DNA of 64,000 nt from Liolophura sinensis (taxonomy: Eukaryota > Mollusca > Polyplacophora > Chitonida > Chitonidae). The notes beneath the pieces are model-generated. The model was given only the letters and a program-made list of their open reading frames with translations. It was not told where the DNA came from and searched no databases. The DNA is taken from positions 55,526,984 through 55,590,983 of the forward strand of contig NC_088300.1 in NCBI RefSeq assembly GCF_032854445.1. Reading direction: 5' to 3'. Made by a program: the position numbers and the translations under genes. Shown here piece by piece: positions 37,868 through 47,653 of this stretch; position 1 is the stretch's first letter, and each line of letters begins with the position of its first letter.

Positions 37868-40180
37868 TCATGTCAGTGGTTTCGTGCAGTGATATGGACT
37901 GGGAGATTTGAAACTACCAAGAGCTATAATTAACCAGTTAGGTTACTTAGCAATGGATGGACTTATGGTAAAACATCTCAACTATGGGGTGAGGAGGGCA
38001 CTGTGCAATGGACTGGACCCAGAGATGGTTTCTGGACACAACTGGAAGATGCTGGCAGAAAAACTGGGCTACACATATGAGGAAATCATGGTATGTTGTT
38101 TGGTTTAAAATTGTCTTTGTTGTCACAAGGTGTTGGTCCTTGAATTTAACTGTGCAGTTGGAGACAATAAGAACAAATGTCCTCTGTTTGTATTTTCACG
38201 ATTCCCTGTTTGCCTCCTTACCTCAGTGTCCTGTGCTTGTATCTTCACCATCCCCTGTTTACCATCTTACCTCAATGTCCTTTGGTTTCATCTTCACTTT
38301 CCCCTGTTTTGTCTCCTTACCTCAATGTCCTTTTTATTTGTATTTACACCGTCCTGTTTGCCACTTGCTTCAGTGTCCTGTGGTTGTATCTTCACTAGCT
38401 GTCATCTATTTGCCTACTTACCTCAATGTCTTCTGTTTGTATCTTCACTGTCTCAGGTGTGCCTCCTTACATCAGTGTTCTCTGTATCTCCCCTCTCCCC
38501 TGTTGCCTCCTTACCTCAGTGTCTTCTGTTTGTATCTTCACCATCTCCGGTGTGCCTCCTTACATCAGTGTTCTCTGTATCTCCCATCTCCCCTGTTGCC
38601 TCCTTACCTCAATGTCTTCTGTTTGTATCTTCACCGTCTCTGGTGTGCCTCCTTACATCAGTGTTCTCTGTATCTCCCCTCTCCCCTGTTGCCTCCTTAC
38701 CTCAATGTCTTCTGTTTGTATTTTCACCGTCTCCGGTGTGCCTCCTTACATCAGTGTTCTCTGTATCTCCCCTCTCCCCTGTTGCCTCCTTACCTCAATG
38801 TCTTCTGTTTGTATCTTCACCGTCTCCGGTGTGCCTCCTTACATCAGTGTTCTCTGTATCTCCCCTCTCCCCTGTTGCCTCCTTACCTCAATGTCTTCTG
38901 TTTGTATCTTCACTGTCTCCGGTGTGCCTCCTTACATCAGTGTTCTCTGTATCTCCCCTCTCCACTGTTGCCTCCTTACCTCAATGTCTTCTGTTTGTAT
39001 CTTCACCATCCCCGTTTGCCTTCTTACCTCAATGTTTTCTGTTAGTATCTTCACCATTCTCTCTTTGCCTCCTTACCTCAGTGTCCTCTGTATGTTCACT
39101 GGCCCCTCTTTGCCTCCTTACCTGAATGTCCTCTGTTTGTATCTTCACCATCCCCTGCTTACCTCCAAATCATCTCTTTTTCTCACCACTGCCATTTGAT
39201 ATTTCTCAAATTCACCACCACCAAATGTCTGTTCACCACATCCAACCACTGTTTATCAGGATGTGTTTGCCACAATATAGCTGCAACTTGCATTGGGAAA
39301 TTATCATTCATTCTAGTCCTGTTCATGTCCAAATAAATTTATTTTATATTATATGAGGTTTATGCTTGTATACCTGATAGAACTAAATATTTTTGCTTGA
39401 TATTTTTTGTGTGTAGGACATATATTTGTCAAGTTTAGGTATTTGGAAAGCGTTTTATTTTTGTGTAGATGAATGAAGGGTCTGTGATGCTGTAGCCTGA
39501 AGCAAACATGTATAATGACACGTGTCATTCAGGGGAAATTTTAATGTGGTAAAGTCAATGGACATGCGAGTTATTCAAGCATAACATGATTTTGTGGAAA
39601 CACAAGATTTTGGGGTGAAAGAAAAAAATGTCACTAATATATATGCAAGTGATCAATTGCCAGTATCAACCAACCTCATTAACATAACTTGTTGAATTGT
39701 TCTAAACTTGAAACAGTGGGATGTAAATCACTGTCAGATTGAACAGCTTAGATCTGCCCACACTTTGAAATGACTAGCACTCTGGATTTTAAGGCTATAT
39801 TCAGCATTCTTCACAACTCCAGTTTTTATTGCTGGTGTTTGATTGGATGTGTTCTCTTGTGGTGACGTATACACACAGTTGAGCCAATTCAGTTAAGCTC
39901 TATTTTTATCCTTGGAGGGCTGGGAAATTTGGCTTGCCTTATAAAGATATGTGACACAAGTTGTGAGGTGAAATCGTCAGCGTGGTTTGGCTCATTCTCA
40001 TGTATTATTCCTGTTACTACCAGGCCCTAGAGGCCCGACAGACCGTCCATGGCTCCAACACACAGAAACTTCTTGAGGACTATGGTCTTAGACGAAACAG
40101 CACATTGCAGAACCTGTGTAATCAGCTGGAGGCTATGGACAGACAGGACTCTGTCCAGGTTGTGGAAGAGGCATTGCCAG
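37868..40180 (+). CDS. ACT1-like gene, Death-domain exons
   Basis: Exon 37868-38090 follows tatttacag and ends ATCATG|GTATGT in phase 0. Exon 40024-40180 follows ttactaccag and ends GCCAG|GTATGG in phase 1. Together they give the six-helix pattern of a Death domain, including the W-x3-LAEKLG core and a final LEAMDRQDSVQVVEEALP helix. The intron between them (1.9 kb) holds a pyrimidine-rich minisatellite. Confidence 0.8.
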
Positions 40181-43100
40181 GTATGGAGAAGCTAGCGTGC
40201 AATAACTTCGCAATGTTTCGGGGTATTAACCTAGTGTACTAGATTTTAAACATCAGTGGTAGACATTGATAATCTAAAATTCATAGTCACTGTTATGTGA
40301 CAAGTAACTTATCAACTCTTTGCTCTTGGTACTACAGTGTACGTGTTCCAGTCTAATACTAATTACTGGTACATCCTACCGGTCATTTCACAATAATATA
40401 TTTTACATATTACATATGTACATGTATATAAATATTTGAAAACCCTGTCATTTCAAGATGATGCCCTTAATATCTGACATGTATACATATTTTCGATTTT
40501 CTGTTACATTGTAGTTATTATCAAGGCCTGTCATTTCAAGATTTTACATTCAATGTGTTACTTGTATCCTTGTCTATGATTTTCTGTTACATCGTGGATG
40601 TTCAAAAGGCCTGTCATTACAACATGGCTCATTTATTATATGACATGTATATAATTTTCCCTTACATGGTAGTTGTTGGCAAAGGTCTGTCATATCAGGA
40701 TTTTACATTCAGTAAGTTACTTGTATCCTTGTCTATAATTTTAGTGCTCCAAATACATATAATTCCAAGATAATACATTTAATGTATGACATGTCTATAC
40801 GTGTAATTTTCTGTTGGTAGAACATGGTTGATGTTCACAAAGGCCTTTGAATATATAGATGATTACCTTTCATTTGGAGATAAGGCACTTAATGTACAAC
40901 ATGTACATACCAGTATATAATTTTTTGTGACATTGCAGATATTCGCAAGGCCTATGAGGATGAGATGAACCTTGAGATGATGCAGCGTGGCCAAGCACAA
41001 AAACCAGGGCCCTGTACTTGTAGCAGTGTTCACAGTTACCAGCGTCATTTGTCTGCTCCCACCCCAAACAACTTCCAGCATTTTTCTCAGTCTGACCATT
41101 GTTATGGCCCTTGTCAATCCAACATGGGTCAGGAATACAGTTCTTCTCTCTCCATGAATGACCATCACAGCAGGAGTAGGGTAAACAGTTCTCCTGGGGT
41201 GTGTTACTCGCCTGTTTCATCAGGCCCTAACTGTAACTGTCACTATACCAGACCTGCCCCTCAGCCAGCCAGGGTACCCCAGGGCAGCTGTGAGCATGGT
41301 GTCAGGAAAATCCAGAACATTTCCTGTCAGCCACCACCTGCGCAAAGGCCCAAGTTCCAAGCCATGGTGTCTGTGGAGGACAACAACGTGGCAAACTGCA
41401 GCATGGTAGTGAGACATTCTAACTCTCTGGTCCATGCCAGACAGGAGGACTTTCTGGAGACTCATTCACCTCCTATAAATGTGTCAGTGCTTAGAGAGCA
41501 CCCCGTGCCCTTGGAGCAGGGCATCCTGCGTGCTATGCCATTCAGCGACTCTGTGCCTCCCCTGAAACAGGCTGTGGATATGGAGGTCGCTGCTGAGGAA
41601 GAGGTGTTCACCTCCAGTGATAGCTCAGGAAGTGCTAGCTCCAGCCTTGGCCCAGTGTTCCAGAATCCTACAGAAGTGCATAAAAAGCAGCCATCTTCTA
41701 GTGGTGGAGACGGCAACAGAAGGCGATCTCGTGTTGTAGGCATGGAGAGAAATAACCACCCAAATCAGGAGACTTCTGGAAGTGTTGAACGTGTCCGAAC
41801 CACGAGTGTTGATCAACATGGGATGAACTCTGGACGGATAACCCGTAATAAATCATGCACCAGTACTCATTCAAAATGTAGGTTCTGTTGTGTCAACAAG
41901 AGTGGCCGTGAACGGAATCAGCAGGTTTGTCAAGCCCACAATGGTCACTCACAGCAAGCAGGATCACACAGTTCCTCCCATAACAACAGTATCCAGAGAA
42001 TCCCTCCTGTCAGTCAATCAGTAGGTCAGCATTACCCTGAGCCGAATCCCGTCCCATACACTACCGTAGCAGGTACTCAAAAACCCATCCCTTCAACCAA
42101 AGTGAAACTTGCAGAGATCTGTAAAGGTAAGCAGACTGTGACAAAGATTGAAGTTGACAAGAAGTGTCAAAGAGTTGTGATTGTTGTGTTGACGATTTTG
42201 CCAAACAAACATTTCTCATTGTGGTTTGAACTTGAAAGGTGTTCACCAAATGGATTTTTTTTTTGACAACCATAATATATATTTCAGGTGGAAGATCGAA
42301 TTAATAATTCAAATGGCACTCCTTGGCTTTTTGATTTGACTTGAAACAAACAGTAAAGGATAAATTTTAGATTATGGCAGAGCACTACATTCTGTAACTG
42401 TTTGTTGCACGTAAATTAATATTATAAATTTGCACTGATTTGAAGCAAAAATGTTGGTCAATATTAAGTTTTGGTATTTTGGAAGATGGTATTAATATTG
42501 TAATTAGCATGATTAGAGACAAATTACATGTGCTGTTAGTCATTTTATGATAACTTTAGCACCTGGCTCTAGTCTTGATGCCTATCGGGTTATTAATGCC
42601 AGGTATTCATCTCTTCCATGTTTTTTTATTTATTTATTTGATTGGTGTTTTATGCTGTAAAGAATATTTCACTTATAAGACAGCGGCCAGCATTATGGTG
42701 GCATAGCCTCAGGGAAACCCACAACCATCCGCAGGTTGCTGGCAGACCTTCCCACGGATGGCTGAACTTGAAATATAGCCACTGCACTGGTGAAAGGATT
42801 CTGGGAAATTGCACCTCGCTATGTGTGCAAACCACCTCAGCACGAACGTGCCCTTCCAAGTTGCATTACAGTGACTGATTCATGGGGCCCGACTTCAGTC
42901 CGAGGTGGGGCATACCAAAGATTGGCAATCTTGATCCGTCTCCTGGCTTGTGGCATCCGGGATCGTCCTGACACTGTTGTGATCCACTGGTAACCAAAAT
43001 TGTTATGAATGCTAAATGTTAAACTTTTAACAAAGAGTCATCTCATGTTATTATGTTTGCAGGGTCTCGTAAAGTGAAAGTATTTGTGACATACGCAACT

Positions 43101-44017
43101 GATGGTGAACGGCACCAACAGCGTGTGGCTGACCTCAGTGACTGCCTGGAGAAGAATGGCTTCTCCAGCCACTTGGACATGAAGGAGAGAGATCAGATGA
43201 TGGAGGACAGACTACGGTGGTATGACAGTCACTTCATGGCTGTGAGTACATTGTTTTACGGTTTTACTGCTTTATGTGTATTGTAGGAGACTTAGACAGC
43301 ACACTGCCGAAACACTGTTAATCACTTGATACTCCCTCAACATATGTCAATATATAGCCATATTCATATGCATGCATATCCACATAGCAGATCTTCAAGT
43401 TATTAATAGAGTCAAATTGTTTTATAAGTTTGGGTCATGAATATTGTACTTATTCACTTAGAATTCCGTAAATATGACACTGCATTGATGTCCATTGTGG
43501 CCTTCAGCACTCCCAAGTTCAAGGTTTAAATTGTTCCTTTGTCTTAAGCTGTCTGTACAATTGGTTGTTGATTTCTGTTGTGACTGGTTGCTTCTTCTGA
43601 ACTTGAAGTACTTGAATATGAATTATGAATTTCTGCTCAGATTATTTAACTGTGTATACATAGATCTGACTTCTATTTTGTTTACAGGCTGATTTTGTAT
43701 TGCTGTGCGTTTCCCCTTTGTACAAACAGCAAACACAGAGCAGCAATAATGGATCTAGCCTAGACTGCAACCCACTTCAAGACCCTCTTCAGGACTCCAT
43801 CCACACCACATACATTTACAAACTAATGCAGAGTGAGTTTGTCCGCCTCGGATCTCGTAATAAGCGCTTCATCCCCCTTGTGTTCCCTGGCGCAACCAGA
43901 GATGATGTGCCAACATGGCTGAGAAACACGCTGATCTACCAGTGGCCCAGTCAGTACAAGGACTTGCTGTGGATGCTGACCAAGCCCCAGGACAAAGTCA
44001 GCAACTCCATGGTTTAA
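37870..44017 (+). CDS. ACT1/CIKS (TRAF3IP2)-like adaptor with Death and SEFIR domains; first recognised exon carries a one-base frame break
   Basis: Exons 37868-38090, 40024-40180, 40939-42126, 43063-43241 and 43688-44017 join in phase from about 37908 to a TAA. Order: Death domain across exons 1-2 (LPRAIINQLGYLAMDG; NWKMLAEKLGYTYEEIM; LLEDYG; LCNQLEAMDRQD); a ~395-residue disordered Ser/Pro/Gln/His-rich middle; a SEFIR domain across the last two exons (KVKVFVTYATD, FSSHLDM, ADFVLLCVSPLYKQQ, TYIYKLMQSEFVRLGS, RFIPLVFPGATRDDVPTWL). The SEFIR C-terminal half is strikingly like ACT1, which couples IL-17 receptors to TRAFs. Vertebrate ACT1 lacks a classical Death domain. If the T run at 37907-37909 is one base short, the protein is 691 residues from the ATG at 37870; otherwise the next in-frame ATG is 37953, which truncates the Death domain. 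Upstream exons may exist. Confidence 0.87.
38170..39160 (+). repeat. Pyrimidine-rich minisatellite in an ACT1-like gene intron
   Basis: A compound unit of about 93 bp is made of two related half-units, both starting cctccttac: one with ctcaatgtcttctgtttgta, the other with atcagtgttctctgtatc. Seven or so near-identical units lie in the middle (38450-39000), flanked by decayed single half-units. All three forward frames stay open across most of it, giving long but meaningless proteins. Confidence 0.9.
40440..40938 (+). repeat. ~80 bp decayed tandem array copied from the acceptor and 5' edge of ACT1-like exon 4
   Basis: Words resembling the true boundary (cattgcag then ATATTCGCAAGGCCT) recur upstream: cattgtagttattatcaagg near 40508, catcgtggatgttcaaaagg near 40591, catggtagttgttggcaaag near 40665 and ggttgatgttcacaaaggcc near 40827. 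Spacing is about 76-83 bp, or twice that. Copies are too diverged to be usable exons, but the resemblance to intron end plus exon start is repeated. Confidence 0.65.
40939..42126 (+). CDS. ACT1-like gene, long central exon
   Basis: Acceptor cattgcag at 40938 and donor TGTAAAG|GTAAGC at 42126; 1188 nt fully open in the frame linking the Death and SEFIR exons. Begins DIRKAYEDEMNLEMMQRGQ. Rich in Ser, Pro, Gln, Asn, His and Cys with no recognised fold. HARQED and AAEEEV fit the loose TRAF2-type [PSAT]-x-[QE]-E pattern, which is weak evidence only. Decayed copies of this exon's 5' edge and acceptor lie just upstream. Confidence 0.85.
42625..42850 (-). mobile_element. SINE, minus strand, degraded at the tRNA side
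   Basis: tttatttatttgattggtgt, gaatatttcacttataagac, ggccagcattatggtgg, ccgcaggttgctggcagacc, then a decayed head. Lies in the intron between the long central exon and the first SEFIR exon. Confidence 0.8.
43063..44017 (+). CDS. ACT1-like gene, SEFIR-domain exons
   Basis: Exon 43063-43241 begins GSRKVKVFVTYATDGERH and ends at FMA|GTGAGT in phase 0. Exon 43688-44017 carries ADFVLLCVSPLYKQQ, TYIYKLMQSEFVRLGS, RFIPLVFPGATRDD, VPTWLRNTLIYQWPS and the TAA. SEFIR domains pair with SEFIR domains of IL-17 receptors. The loop before TYIYKLMQ is long and Asn/Ser-rich. The last 60 nt of the exon, with the stop codon, are duplicated three more times downstream. Confidence 0.92.
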
Positions 44018-44235
44018 GGTAGCACAAGGATTTGATGTGTATGCTGGCCAAGCCCCAGGACAAAGTCAGCAACTCCATGGTTTAAGTTAGCTCAAGGACT
44101 TGATGTGGATGCTGACTGAGCCCCAGGACAAAGTCAGCAATTCCATGGGTTACGTTAGCTCCAGGACTTGCTGTGGACGCTGACCAAGCCCCAGGACAAA
44201 GTCAGCAACTCCTTGGGCTCAGTATAAGAACTTGC
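43957..44235 (+). repeat. 68 bp tandem array copied from the end of the ACT1-like coding sequence, stop codon included
   Basis: Four copies with exact 68 bp spacing (gccccaggacaaagtcagca words at 43984, 44052, 44120 and 44188). The first copy is the real coding end (DLLWMLTKPQDKVSNSMV then TAA). The second keeps atggtttaa; the third and fourth have changed it. The copies therefore lie in the 3' UTR. 68 is not a multiple of three. Confidence 0.93.
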
Positions 44236-46928
44236 CATAGATGCTACCCCAGTACTCTGTAAGCGTAAAGTCACTAAGGACAGTATACAAGGCTCATTCC
44301 TCAGAGCAATACTATTTGTAAGATCATCTGAAATGAACATTCATCTTCTCATTCCTCAACCTTTTCAGTCGCTATTTTTCACAACTGCTAACTTTGCATG
44401 GGTCCATTGATGTGAAAATGCTTTCAGACATGAGTAAAAATTTCAAATTTGACTTTAGTGACCACAATTTACAATTGAGAATGAAGTACATCTGACTGCT
44501 CTCTTTGTATGTTTGAAACCATCAAAACTGAAATTTTCACTGAAGGCGCCTGGTCTATGCATATGTATGCCAAATCTGGTCATCAAGAAAGCCAAAATGT
44601 CCTGAAGAAAATTTTCTTTAGTGTATTGAAAAATTAGATTTAAAAATCGCTTTGAGGAATGCATCCTCAAACTGCAGTGTATAAACTTATCAGGGAAACT
44701 AACAAGGAGGGATAGGAATATTTCAGTGGAAGAGAAAATCCACAATTTACCTACATGTACCAATTGGTCAGGTTGTGGAATAGGGTTAAGGACAGCATTT
44801 TAAATCATGCTTCTTCAGTAGTGTTCATGCGTGTTTTCAGTGTGCGTTCACGTACATATAGACTGTCACAAACAGCAGACTTTGTTGACATCCAGTTTTG
44901 ATCAAGTACCATGGGTGCAAAAAGTGCCATATGTTCATATACGTCAAATTTGGTGCCATAATTATGTGTATTTTTTTGTTAAGAGTGTTAAATTTTAGTG
45001 ATTTTGATGTGAAAGAATTTCACATATCCTTGTTATGGTTGAATACATTTATGTCTACATATACAGTCTATTTACACACACATATATATGTATAGAAGCG
45101 TCACTCATAATTTTATGGAAGTTTTCAATAACTTAACTCCCTGCTGTACTGACTTGGTGAAAAATTAACTGGAGCAATTTGATTTGAGTAAATCAATTCA
45201 TTTCACATGATGTTGAACCAATCACCCATCTATGCTTCAGGTAGTACATTAGGGCAATTAGTTGCCAGGTGTATAGTTCAGAAAAGATTTTTGAGAAATT
45301 CTTTGTGATCGATGTCTTAATGATGAGTATTGATTTCCTATGGCCTTCCAAATTAATCCATAAGAAATACACAATATAGTTTGCAGCCATCATTCAAGAC
45401 ACTTATACACAGCCTCTACCTAGCCACATCAGGAGGTTCAAATCTAGAAAGCCATGTACACTCTAAAACACAGGAGACATATGTTATGGATGCAATAGAT
45501 GCTTTTAGCTTACCCATTGCCGAAGTGATAACCCAAACTTGAAAGTTGTTAGATAGCTTTAAGTCTTGAAACAAACACATTTATTAAATTCCAATATTGT
45601 GTATATTACATATGACCTTCCATTTCTGTATGGTCATGCTGTTTTTCCTACTATACCTGTACATACACTCTACTTGTACTCCCACAGTGTATATGTACTT
45701 GGACAAAGCCACAATAATAGGCCAGCAGTTTTCTTAATGGATTTATATATAAATGCTAAATTTTAGACATAAATATATCTGTACAGATAGATGCACAACT
45801 ACAAGCTAAATCAAAGATTGCGTGCAACATAAACACTTACAGCTGTATTTGGTATTCTTGCCAAGTTTTATTGACTTGTACAAGAATGAATGTACATGTA
45901 CTTATATAAACATAGACTTGACTGAGTGCTCTTGCCAATAAAAGTATACCATGTGATAAATAATTTTGTGTTCCTTGTATGTTTATCTTGCATATGATTT
46001 GTTATATCTTTAATTTGTGACTTCAAAAGCCCAGATACATGACAATCCACAGACATTTACCATTCTTTCCCTTGAAATACTTCAACATGTATCATTATTT
46101 GCGAACGTCACAATCTCTGGACCATTTACTCTGGAGTCAATGTAACAGTGAAGATTTTAAACAGACGCACTGCCTAAAGAAATTCAGAATTTTTGAGTTG
46201 GTTTAGCTAAATACAAAAATGAGTTGCATTTGACTCTGAACTAAACCTCCTAGGCCTATGAAATTCGTCACAGGACTAAACTGCCCGCCCGACAAGATCA
46301 CATGCAAACGATGCAGCGCAACGATTCCCCTAATGCAAGATTCGCTCATCTAGAAATGAGAGGTACAGCCAGCAGGACAACTGTCCTGTTGATCCCTAAG
46401 TACCAGACATTTTTGCAACTCGCACAACAAAATTTCTCTGCACTGAACTGTTGGCCGATATATGATTAATTGCACTGTGTTTGCCATGTAACTGTTTTAA
46501 TTACATGACACAGTGTTTATTTGCGGTAACTGTAATTTTCACACATGGTGCAATACATCGCTTCCAATCTTTCTTGAAATATTGCAGCGTAGCTTCATTG
46601 CTTGGGTCAGTTGGATCAGCTTTATTGTTTGGGTCAGTTATTGATCCATTAGTCGACTGCTTGGTAAACCCAAATTCAAGCAGGCCGGTCGTTTTGAGCT
46701 ATCAATATTTTTTGTTTCGCTGCCAACGACTACCATATTCCTAGAGTCGCACTCCTGTTCCAGTGAACTTCATGATATGTTCATGATATGTGCCTTGCGT
46801 CTCTTTGCTCAATAAAAAGCCACGGGAACATGGTAATGATAAATCTATTTTCGTAGCAAGGACAGTCTCGTACAGGAAGTGTGGCACATTTTATGGAAGA
46901 GCGATTTTCCAACGAAGCGATTTGATTT
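44236..46928. other. 3' UTR of the ACT1-like gene and intergenic DNA
   Basis: AT-rich with no gene that I can support. An AATAAA at 45937-45942 could end the ACT1-like mRNA, implying a 3' UTR of about 1.9 kb. Short open frames here lack protein-like composition. Confidence 0.4.
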
Positions 46929-47185
46929 TGATTTGATTGGTGTTTTACGCCGTACTCAAGAATATTTCACTTATACGACGGCGGCCAGCATTATGGTGGG
47001 TGGAAACCGGGCACAGCCCGGGGGAAACCCACGACCATCCGCAGGTTGCTGGCAGACTTTCCCACTTACGGCCGGAGAGGAAGCCAGCATGAGCTGGACT
47101 TGAACTCACAGCGACCGCATTGGGGAGATGCTCGTGGGTCATTACACTGCACTAGCGCGCTAACCGACTGAGCCACGGAGGCCCC
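46929..47185 (-). mobile_element. Full-length tRNA-derived SINE, minus strand (well preserved)
   Basis: Read on the minus strand: tRNA-like head from ggggcctccgtggctcagtc (A-box region), a B-box-like gagttcaagtcc, a central body with gaaagtctgccagcaacctg, gtgggtttcccccgggct, tttccacccaccataatgct, and a 3' end with gaatattcttgagtacggcg-type sequence and a short TTTGATTTTGATTTG-complement tail. One of the best templates in the window for the family consensus. Confidence 0.93.
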
Positions 47186-47653
47186 CTCCAACGAAGCGAT
47201 GTTTATCAACACAAGTTTGGGAAAGTGATCAAAGCAGCAAAATTTCATGTATGCGCAAATTTGATATGCTGAACATATCACATCGTCTACGCAAGAAGGG
47301 GAGGTAAATGACTAAAAAGAATCTGTCTTTCTAAATACAGCAACTTGAGTGATTTTACAGATGGAAGGACACCCCGGATAAAACTGAACGTTCGACCGTT
47401 CACTCAAAGTCAGAAACATATCAGTAGACATATGAAAATCTCAAGTTTATGTAAATGATGTCTAAAATAACACCACAATTTTTTCGCCGTCGGCAATACA
47501 TGTATGTATACATTCCAGTAATGCTTTACAGAATCACTTCTTAAGATCAAAGATTTGATAATGGCATCCACATCTTTTCATTTACTGCTGCTTGTATACT
47601 TTAGCCCATCCCACCACACTATGTTCACAGTCACTTCACAACCTCGATCTACA

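Noticed and set aside
38008-39199. Three overlapping plus-strand open frames up to 345 codons
   Set aside because: All are read-outs of the pyrimidine-rich minisatellite in different frames; the repeated peptides (for example LPQCLLFVSSPSP) have no fold and the region is intronic.
44155-44340. Minus-strand frame across the ACT1-like 3' repeats
   Set aside because: Antisense of the 68 bp duplicated coding end; no independent support.
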